Origin: an uncultured Azospirillum sp.
GTDB taxonomy: Bacteria > Pseudomonadota > Alphaproteobacteria > Azospirillales > Azospirillaceae
Direction: 5' to 3'
Assembly (NCBI RefSeq): GCF_946480385.1
Contig: NZ_CAMLJP010000065.1
Coordinates: 1 to 36,350, forward strand
Length of the DNA stretch: 36,350 nt
Within the stretch, counting starts at the first letter, position 1, and every line of letters begins with the position of its first letter. The notes beneath the pieces were generated by a model. That model was not told where the DNA came from and ran no database searches. It saw only the letters and a program-made list of their open reading frames with translations. Of the stretch, positions 30,551 through 36,350 are shown in pieces. Both the position numbers and the translations under genes were made by a program.

Positions 30551-31783
30551 ATGATGACCAAGCCCCGCCTCTCCGGCCTTCTCCGCAGCGCATCGCTGGC
30601 CGCCCTCGCTGCCGTTCTGCTGGCCGGGACGCCCGGTGCCGGTGCCCAGACCGTCGGCGCCCAATCCATCGCCGAGATCCGCATCGGCCTGCTGTCGCAG
30701 ACGCCAGAACCGCCGCCCTCTGTCTCCAACCCCGACGAGCCGGCGGCCGACGACGGGCTGGCCGGCGCGACGCTCGCCATCGCCGACAACAACACGACCG
30801 GCAAGTTCCTCAAGCAGACCTTCCTGCTCGACAGCGTGGAGGTGCCGCCGGACGGCGATGCCGCCGCAGCCCTGCGCGAGCTGGCCGGCCGCGGCGACCG
30901 CTTCGTCATCGTCGACGCCCCCGGCACGACGGTGGAAGCCCTGTCTAAGCTGCCGGAGGCCCGCAACCTGCTGCTGCTGAACGCCAATGCGCCCGACGAC
31001 GCCCTGCGCGGCAGCGCCTGTGCTCCGAACCTCATCCATGTGGCCCCCAGCCGGGCGATGCTGGCCGACGCGCTCGGCCAATATCTGGTAAAGAAGCGCT
31101 GGCCGCGCTGGTTCCTGGTCACCGGCCGCCGGCCGGAGGACAAGCTGTACGCCGACGCGATCCGCCGCACCGCCAAGCGCTTCGGCGCCCAGATCGTGGC
31201 GGAAAAGGAATGGACGGCCGAAAGCGACGTCAACCGCACCGCCGAATCCGAAATCCCGGTTTTCACCCAGACCAAGGCCTACAACGTGCTGATCGTCGCC
31301 GACGAGGTCGGGGAGTTCGGCGATTACCTGTCCTACCGCACCGCCGATCCGCGCCCGGTCGCCGGCACCCAGGGGCTGGTCCCCACCGTCTGGCACCGCA
31401 CCCACGAGCAATGGGGCGCGGCACAGCTGCAATCCCGCTTCAAGGCGGCGGCCAAGCGGCCGATGACCGCGCGCGACCACAATGACTGGACCGCCGTCCG
31501 CGTGGTGGGCGAGGCCGCCGCCCGCACCCGCTCCGCCGATCCCGACCGCCTGATTGCCTTCATCCAGTCGCCCGACTTCACCATGTCGGCCTTCCGCGGC
31601 GCACCGCTCAGCCTGCGGCCCTGGGATGGGCAGCTGCGCCAGCCGGTGCTGCTGGCCGCCGACCGGTCGGTGGTGTCGGTGTCGCCGCAGGAGGGATTTC
31701 TGCACCCGCGCACCGAACTGGACAGCCTGGGCTACGACCTACCGGAAACGCTCTGCAAGACGCGAGGAAAGACCACGCCATGA
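30551..31783 (+). CDS. PQQ-associated ABC transporter binding protein
   Basis: A 410-residue periplasmic protein with a signal peptide (about 1-33, LAALAAVLLAGTPGAGAQ). The type I periplasmic-binding fold of the Leu/Ile/Val family is recognisable: IRIGLLSQTPEPPP, DGLAGATLAIADNNTTGKFL and a centre with WPRWFLVTGRRPEDKLYADAIRRTAKRFGAQIVAE. It belongs to the subgroup found only with PQQ alcohol-oxidation ABC operons. It lacks the usual hinge partner sequence of amino-acid-binding LivK. It starts the four-gene plus-strand operon and overlaps the beta-propeller gene by 4 bases. The ligand is unknown; since the partner permease is ABC-2 type, it may act in export or sensing rather than import. Confidence 0.9.
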   Translation: MMTKPRLSGLLRSASLAALAAVLLAGTPGAGAQTVGAQSIAEIRIGLLSQTPEPPPSVSNPDEPAADDGLAGATLAIADNNTTGKFLKQTFLLDSVEVPPDGDAAAALRELAGRGDRFVIVDAPGTTVEALSKLPEARNLLLLNANAPDDALRGSACAPNLIHVAPSRAMLADALGQYLVKKRWPRWFLVTGRRPEDKLYADAIRRTAKRFGAQIVAEKEWTAESDVNRTAESEIPVFTQTKAYNVLIVADEVGEFGDYLSYRTADPRPVAGTQGLVPTVWHRTHEQWGAAQLQSRFKAAAKRPMTARDHNDWTAVRVVGEAAARTRSADPDRLIAFIQSPDFTMSAFRGAPLSLRPWDGQLRQPVLLAADRSVVSVSPQEGFLHPRTELDSLGYDLPETLCKTRGKTTP

Positions 31784-32757
31784 CCGCCGCCCGCTTCACC
31801 GGCATCTCCTTAGCCGCCCTGGCCACCGCCCTCCTGGCGTCGGCCGCCGCGGCCCAGACCATCTATGTGTCGAACGAGAAGGACAACACCCTGTCGGTGA
31901 TCGACGGCAAGACCATGGCGGTCACCGACACGATCAAGGTCGGCAAGCGCCCGCGCGGCATCACCCTGTCGAAGGACGGCACCCAGCTGTTCATCTGCGC
32001 CAGCGACGACCATGCGGTGCAGGTCCTCGATCTCGCCAGCAAGAAGATCGTCCACAACCTGCCCTCCGGCGAGGATCCCGAACAGTTCGCCCTCAGCCCC
32101 GACGGCAAGAGCCTGATCATCGCCAACGAGGACAGCAACATCGTCACCGTGGTCGACGTGCCGACGCGCAAGGTCGCCTTCCAGGTCGATGTCGGGGTGG
32201 AACCGGAGGGGATGGACGTCAGCCCCGACGGCCGCTGGGGCGTCAACACGTCCGAGACGACCAGCATGGTCCACTGGATCGACATGGAAAAGCGGCAGGT
32301 GGTCGACAACACGCTGGTCGGCCCCCGCCCGCGCTACGCCCAGTTCACCAAGGACGGTTCGCAGCTGTGGGTCTCGTCGGAGATCGGCGGCACCGTCAGC
32401 GTCATCGACACCGCCAGCCGCAAGGTCACGAAGGTCGTCGATTTCCACATCAAGGGCATCGCCAAGGATCGCATCCAGCCGGTGGGCGTCAAGCTGACCG
32501 ACGACGGCCGTTATGCCTTCGTCGCGCTCGGTCCGGCCAACCATGTCGCGGTGGTGGACGCCAAGACCTTCGAGGTGAAGGATTACCTGCTCGTCGGCCG
32601 CCGCGTCTGGCAACTGGCGCTGACGCCAGACCAGAAGACGCTCTACACCACCAACGGGGTCAGCAGCGACGTTTCGATCATCAACGTCGACGCCTTGAAG
32701 GTGACGAAGACGGTCAAGGTCGGCCGCTATCCCTGGGGCGTGGCGGTCAAGGGTTGA
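31780..32757 (+). CDS. PQQ-catabolism-associated YVTN beta-propeller protein
   Basis: A 325-residue secreted protein with a signal peptide (1-27, LATALLASAAAAQ) followed by about seven repeats of the YVTN type, each like TIYVSNEKDNTLSVIDGKTMAVTDTIKVGKRPRGI. The repeats recur at about 40-residue spacing through to DVSIINVDALKVTKTVKVGRYPWGVAV. It is the member of the PQQ-ABC operon that folds as a beta-propeller. It lacks PQQ-binding Trp-docking motifs, so it is not itself an obvious quinoprotein. The ATG at 31780 overlaps the stop of the binding-protein gene. Its role is unknown; a docking surface for cytochrome or dehydrogenase is one possibility. Confidence 0.9.
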   Translation: MTAARFTGISLAALATALLASAAAAQTIYVSNEKDNTLSVIDGKTMAVTDTIKVGKRPRGITLSKDGTQLFICASDDHAVQVLDLASKKIVHNLPSGEDPEQFALSPDGKSLIIANEDSNIVTVVDVPTRKVAFQVDVGVEPEGMDVSPDGRWGVNTSETTSMVHWIDMEKRQVVDNTLVGPRPRYAQFTKDGSQLWVSSEIGGTVSVIDTASRKVTKVVDFHIKGIAKDRIQPVGVKLTDDGRYAFVALGPANHVAVVDAKTFEVKDYLLVGRRVWQLALTPDQKTLYTTNGVSSDVSIINVDALKVTKTVKVGRYPWGVAVKG

Positions 32758-32790
32758 GTTGGAAGGGCTGAGGCAGAGAGGAACGGTGGA

Positions 32791-33555
32791 ATGACGGTGC
32801 CGGCACTGGAGGTCGATGGGCTGCGCCACAGCTATGGCGGAAATCGCCTCGCGCTGGAGGATGTCGGCTTCCGCGTGATGCCCGGCGCCTTCACCTGCCT
32901 GCTCGGCCCCAACGGCGCGGGGAAGAGCACGCTGTTCGCACTGGCCACCGGCCTGCTGCGGCCGACCGCCGGTCGGGTGCGCATCCACGGCCACGACATC
33001 GCGCAGGCACCGGGCGACGCACTCGCTCATCTGGGCGTGGTGTTTCAGCAGCCGACCCTCGACCTCGACCTGACGGTGGTGCAGAACCTCCGCTATTTCG
33101 CCGCCCTGCACGGCATCGGCCGGCGCGAGGCCGACCGGCGGATCGAAGCGGAACTCACCCGCCTGTCCCTGTTCGAACGGCGGGCGGAAAAGGTCCGCGC
33201 GCTGAACGGCGGCCATCGGCGGCGGGTGGAAATCGCCCGCGCCCTTTTGCACCGCCCGACCCTGCTGCTGCTGGACGAGCCGACCGTCGGGCTGGACATC
33301 CCCGCCCGCCGCACCCTGATCCGTCACGTCCACGCCCTGTGCGCGGAGGACGGCATCGCCGTGCTGTGGGCCACCCATCTGATCGACGAGATCGACCCAG
33401 CCACCGACCATGTGGTGGTCCTGCACCGTGGCCGGGTTCGCGCCAACGGGCCGGTCGCCGCGGTGAATGAAGAGACCGGCTGCGCCACCGTGACGGAAAG
33501 TTTCGACCGGCTGACCGCCGCCCGGCCCACTGCCGAGGTGGAGGCCGCAGCATGA
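32791..33555 (+). CDS. PQQ-associated ABC transporter ATPase
   Basis: A 254-residue cytoplasmic ABC ATPase. Walker A GPNGAGKST lies near 38-46, Q-loop in VVFQQPTLDLDLTV, signature ALNGGHRRRVEIARALL (NGGHRR in place of the usual LSGGQ), Walker B PTLLLLDEPTVGLD, and switch His in WATHLIDEI. The last residues extend past the usual core. It is an ABC-2 exporter-type ATPase (related to CcmA/NodI) and is matched to the downstream permease. GGAAC upstream of the ATG gives a good ribosome site, and its stop overlaps the permease start as ATGA at 33552-33555. Confidence 0.92.
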   Translation: MTVPALEVDGLRHSYGGNRLALEDVGFRVMPGAFTCLLGPNGAGKSTLFALATGLLRPTAGRVRIHGHDIAQAPGDALAHLGVVFQQPTLDLDLTVVQNLRYFAALHGIGRREADRRIEAELTRLSLFERRAEKVRALNGGHRRRVEIARALLHRPTLLLLDEPTVGLDIPARRTLIRHVHALCAEDGIAVLWATHLIDEIDPATDHVVVLHRGRVRANGPVAAVNEETGCATVTESFDRLTAARPTAEVEAAA

Positions 33556-34370
33556 CCGGCCGGCAGTTCGGGGGATGGTGGATCGCCTTCCAGGGCATCG
33601 TCGCGCGCGAGGTGCTGCGCTTCGTGCATCAGCGCGAGCGCTTCCTCGGCGCGCTGGTCCGGCCGCTGGTGTGGCTGTTCGTCTTCGCGGCAGGGTTCCG
33701 CGCCGCACTCGGCATCGCCATCATCCCGCCCTACGAGACCTACATCCCCTACGAGGTTTACATCGTGCCGGGGTTGATCGGCATGATCCAGCTGTTCAAC
33801 GGCATGCAGGGCTCGCTGTCGATGGTCTATGACCGCGAGATGGGCAGCATGCGCATCCTGCTGACCAGCCCGCTGCCGCGCTCCTTCCTTCTGCTGGCCC
33901 GTCTGCTGGGCGGCGTGGTGGTGTCGATCCTCCAGGTGGCGGCCTTCCTGCTGATCGTCAGGCTCTATGGCATCGACCTGCCGGTCTGGGCACCGCTGAC
34001 GGTGCTGCCGGCTCTGCTGCTGAACGGGCTGATGCTGGGGGCACTCGGCATGGTGCTGGCCTCCACCATCCGCCAGCTGGAGAATTTCGCCGGGGTGATG
34101 AACTTCGTCGTCTTCCCCCTCTTCTTCCTGTCCTCCGCCCTCTATCCGCTCTACCGCATGGAGGAGGCCGGCCCGCTGCTGTGGTGGCTGTGCAGCCTCA
34201 ATCCCTTCACCCATGGGGTGGAGCTGATCCGCTTCGCGCTCTACGGCCGGGTCGACGGGCTGGCGCTGGCGGTTGTTACCGGCGCCACCGTCCTGTTCGC
34301 GGCCCTGGCTGTGCGCGGCTATTCCCCCGCGCGCGGCATGGGATCACGGGCACCGTCGGCGGCGGGATGA
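33552..34370 (+). CDS. pedC: PedC-type ABC-2 permease
   Basis: A 272-residue inner-membrane permease of the ABC-2 family with about six hydrophobic segments: RPLVWLFVFAAGFRAALG, YEVYIVPGLIGMIQLFNGMQG, LLLARLLGGVVVSILQVAAFLLIV, ALLLNGLMLGALGMVLAS, FVVFPLFFLSSALYPLYR and LALAVVTGATVLFAALAV. The loop SMVYDREMGSMRILLTSPLPRSF and NPFTHGVELIRFALYG are family blocks. It is the permease of the PQQ-alcohol ABC exporter, known as PedC in phenylethanol degradation. Substrate is unknown; detoxification of reactive aldehydes has been considered. The gene converges on the 2OG oxygenase gene with 4 bases between the stops. Confidence 0.92.
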   Translation: MTGRQFGGWWIAFQGIVAREVLRFVHQRERFLGALVRPLVWLFVFAAGFRAALGIAIIPPYETYIPYEVYIVPGLIGMIQLFNGMQGSLSMVYDREMGSMRILLTSPLPRSFLLLARLLGGVVVSILQVAAFLLIVRLYGIDLPVWAPLTVLPALLLNGLMLGALGMVLASTIRQLENFAGVMNFVVFPLFFLSSALYPLYRMEEAGPLLWWLCSLNPFTHGVELIRFALYGRVDGLALAVVTGATVLFAALAVRGYSPARGMGSRAPSAAG

Positions 34371-34374
34371 GGCC

Positions 34375-35073
34375 TCACGCCGCGTCGTGGAAGATGATGC
34401 CCAGCGTGTGGCGCGCGCCCGAACGCACCGGGCTGACGCCGTGGCGGTGGCGGACGCGGTAGGTGCCGCGCGTGCCCTGCACCGGGCGCTGGTCCACCGC
34501 GAAGATCACCGCCTCGCCCAGCCCCAGCGGCACGACGGTGGCGCGCGACTGCATGCGCGGACGCTGCTCGGTCAGGACGAACTCGCCGCCGGTGAACTCC
34601 GCCCCCGGCGCCGACAGCTGGATGGCGACCTGCAACGGGAACACCGTCTCGCCATACAGATCCTGATGCAGACAATTGTAGTCGCCGGGACCGTATTTCA
34701 GCAGCAGCGGTGTCGGGCGCGTCTGCCCTGCCGCGTGGCAGCGCTCCAGGAACTCCACGTGTTCCGCCGGATAGCGGGTGTCGAGCCCCATCGCCGCCGC
34801 CCAGCGGTTGGCAACCGGCGCCAGCCGGCGGTAGAGCAGCGCGCGCAAGGCGGTGACCGGCTCGGGCAGCGGGTGAGTGAAGTATTTGTATTCCCCTTTG
34901 CCGAAGCCGTGCCGCTCCATCACCACCCGGCTGCGGAAGGGGGATTCCTGCTCATAGAGCCCCGCCAACGCCTTGCAGGTTTCGCCGTCCAGCAGCGGCC
35001 CCGCGACCGCATGGCCGACCGTCTCCAGCTCCGCTTCGATTCGCGTCCAGTCCAGCGTCTCCAACATCTTCAC
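34375..35073 (-). CDS. 2OG-Fe(II) oxygenase coupled to ada
   Basis: A 232-residue cytoplasmic dioxygenase of the 2-oxoglutarate/Fe(II) group. The iron motif is HQD in YNCLHQDLYGETVFPL (about 138-153); the distal His is in the C-terminal RHRHGVSPVRSG, followed by the 2OG-binding Arg in SGARHTLGIIFHDA. The QLSAPGAEFTGGEFVLTEQRPRM block is typical of the uncharacterised COG3826-type family. Being translated directly after Ada (its GTG overlaps the Ada stop as GTGA) suggests repair of alkylated nucleic acids, as for AlkB, although its fold group differs from AlkB. GTG 35073 with GGAGG is used; ATG 35067 is equally reasonable. Confidence 0.88.
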   Translation of the reverse strand: MKMLETLDWTRIEAELETVGHAVAGPLLDGETCKALAGLYEQESPFRSRVVMERHGFGKGEYKYFTHPLPEPVTALRALLYRRLAPVANRWAAAMGLDTRYPAEHVEFLERCHAAGQTRPTPLLLKYGPGDYNCLHQDLYGETVFPLQVAIQLSAPGAEFTGGEFVLTEQRPRMQSRATVVPLGLGEAVIFAVDQRPVQGTRGTYRVRHRHGVSPVRSGARHTLGIIFHDAA

Positions 35074-36158
35074 CGCGCCGCCTCCTTGCGCTCGCGGTCC
35101 AGCAGGTCCCGCTTGCGCTCCACGCCCCAGCGATAGCCGGACAGACCGCCATCGGACCGCACGACGCGATGGCAAGGGATCGCCACGGCAATCGGATTGG
35201 CGCCGCAAGCCCGCGCCACCGCCCGCACCGCCGCCGGCTCGCCGATGGCGCCGGCGATCTCGGCATAGCTGGCTGTCCGGCCGGCCGGGATGGCGCGCAA
35301 CGCCTGCCACACCCGTTGCTGAAAAGCAGTGCCGCCGATGTCCAACGGCAGGTCGAGCCCCGTCGCCGGCGCCTCGACGAATCCCACCACCTGCGCCACC
35401 GTCGCTTCGAAGGCCGCATCACCACCGATCAACTCGGCTTTGGGGAAGCGGTCCTGCAGATCGCGAAGCAGCATGTCGGGATCGTCGCCCAGCAGGATCG
35501 CGCACACCCCGCGTTCCGTAGCCGCCACCAGGATCGAGCCGAGCGAGCAGACCCCGACCGCGAAGCGGATCGTCTCCCCCACCCCGCCCTTGCGGTAGCT
35601 GGTCGGCGTCATCCCCAGCCGCGCCCCAGCGGTCTCGTAGAACCGTCCGGAGGAACCATAGCCGGCCTCATAGATTGCTTCGGTCACGCTGCCGGCCTGC
35701 TGCAAGGCGCCGGCGACGCGGGCGGCGCGGTTGGCCTGGACATAGGCGCGCGGCGTGACGCCGGTCACCTGCTTGAAGATGCGGTGGAAGTGATGCGGGC
35801 TCATCCCCGCCGCCGTCGCAAGCTCCTCCAAGGGCGGCGCCTCCTCAGCCTCCTCGATCAGGCGGCAGGCGCGGGCCACGGCCTCGGCCCGGCGGTCGTT
35901 CTGGCTCGGCCCATCCGGCCGGCAGCGTTTGCAGGGCCGGAACCCCGCCTGCTCCGCCTCGGCATTGCCGGCATAGAACACGACATTCTCAGGACGGGCC
36001 GGCCGCGCGGCGCAACTCGGCCGGCAATAAACGCCGGTGCTGCGGACCGCATAGACGAAGCGCCCGTCGGCGGCAGGATCGCGGCGGCGCAACGCCGCCC
36101 AGCGCTCGGCCTCCAAGCCGGTCGCATCAGAGGTGACGGTGTCGAGTGCGACTGTCAT
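35070..36158 (-). CDS. ada: Ada: bifunctional methyl-DNA sensor, activator and O6-methylguanine methyltransferase
   Basis: A 362-residue adaptive-response protein. The N-terminal zinc domain holds the methyl-acceptor Cys of VYCRPSCAARPARPENVVF and the second pair in FRPCKRCRPDG (four zinc Cys). An AraC-type helix-turn-helix follows (about 95-180, LATAAGMSPHHFHRIFKQVTGVTPRAYVQ). The C-terminal domain repairs O6-methylguanine: GTAFQQRVWQALRAIPAGRTASYAEIAGAIG then the active Cys in VAIPCHRVVRSDGGLSGYRWG. Methylated Ada should activate its own operon. ATG 36158 has AAGGA close by. The downstream oxygenase shares its transcript. Confidence 0.95.
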   Translation of the reverse strand: MTVALDTVTSDATGLEAERWAALRRRDPAADGRFVYAVRSTGVYCRPSCAARPARPENVVFYAGNAEAEQAGFRPCKRCRPDGPSQNDRRAEAVARACRLIEEAEEAPPLEELATAAGMSPHHFHRIFKQVTGVTPRAYVQANRAARVAGALQQAGSVTEAIYEAGYGSSGRFYETAGARLGMTPTSYRKGGVGETIRFAVGVCSLGSILVAATERGVCAILLGDDPDMLLRDLQDRFPKAELIGGDAAFEATVAQVVGFVEAPATGLDLPLDIGGTAFQQRVWQALRAIPAGRTASYAEIAGAIGEPAAVRAVARACGANPIAVAIPCHRVVRSDGGLSGYRWGVERKRDLLDRERKEAAR

Positions 36159-36247
36159 CTGTCCTTCTCCCCGCTCGAACCTTACAGGTTCCGTGGTGCG
36201 ATGAGGGAGCAATCTGAACCACCAGCCCGGCCGGCACACTCCGCTGC

Positions 36248-36260
36248 TTGCTTTCAAATT
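36248..36260 (-). promoter_or_regulatory. Possible Ada-box-like site upstream of ada
   Basis: On the minus strand AATT is followed after 5 bases by GCAA (36248-36260). The E. coli Ada box has AATT-N6-GCAA, so the spacing is one base short. It lies 90 bases before the ada start codon. This is a weak candidate only. Confidence 0.35.
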
Positions 36261-36281
36261 GCGGCTCTGTGCATCAAACGC

Positions 36282-36317
36282 CGAAACGCCCCGGCTCGTG
36301 GGAGCCGGGGCGTTTCG
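36282..36317. terminator. Strong hairpin at the right edge
   Basis: A perfect 16-bp stem (36282-36297 with 36302-36317, arm beginning CGAAACGCCCCGGCTC) with a 4-base loop. A T-rich step (GTTTC) forms its end. It probably ends a gene lying beyond the window and insulates the ada promoter. Confidence 0.72.
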
Positions 36318-36350
36318 ATGTGGTGACGATGCAAGCTTATGCTTTGGATT

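Overview
The window is a high-GC alphaproteobacterial chromosome segment, most like Azospirillum or a close relative in Azospirillaceae. That placement is my inference from codon use, gene types, an alphaproteobacterial-type LexA box and a quinoprotein alcohol-oxidation cluster with PedF, SoxYZ-like and PQQ-ABC components. No rRNA, tRNA, CRISPR array, transposase or integrase was seen.

Left part (1-5,100): a three-gene ECF sigma operon (sigma factor, membrane protein probably acting as anti-sigma, CnrX-like periplasmic sensor) ends at a clear terminator. It is followed by the RNA-binding protein Tex, which converges on a LysE-type exporter.

Accessory part (5,090-8,600): a minus-strand operon encodes a YqaJ/lambda-type exonuclease, a Rad52/Sak-like annealing protein and two small unknown proteins. 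It has an alphaproteobacterial LexA box (GAAC-N7-GAAC) upstream and an intrinsic terminator at its end, so it reads as a complete DNA-damage-inducible recombination unit of phage ancestry. Directly upstream on the same strand is an S24/LexA-like repressor whose catalytic lysine appears to be missing. This is the most unusual system in the window.

Middle part (8,700-24,400): a YbjQ-family protein, a secreted MetX-like alpha/beta hydrolase, an unknown helical protein, an EmrA/EmrB-type efflux pair divergent from a TetR regulator with two matching palindromic operators 63 bp apart, a diguanylate cyclase, RodA, a secreted GH16-fold protein lacking two of its three catalytic residues, a livHMG branched-chain-type ABC transporter fragment without livF or a binding protein, an L,D-transpeptidase fused to an LprI-like domain, and a TPR plus GT-B-like protein.

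Right part (24,450-34,370): a periplasmic alcohol-oxidation cluster. It has a single-Cache protein, cytochrome c PedF, a PQQ dehydrogenase with the extra Asp typical of lanthanide-dependent ExaF/PedH enzymes, a SoxH-related metallo-hydrolase, a SoxYZ-like carrier, and a periplasmic binding protein. Divergent from these is a four-gene PQQ-associated ABC operon (binding protein, beta-propeller, ATPase, PedC-type permease). A 12-bp identical motif sits in front of pedF and in the divergent promoter region, which suggests a shared regulator.

Right end (34,375-36,350): ada (methyl-DNA sensor and repair protein) is translationally coupled to a 2OG-Fe(II) oxygenase, followed at the edge by a strong terminator hairpin.
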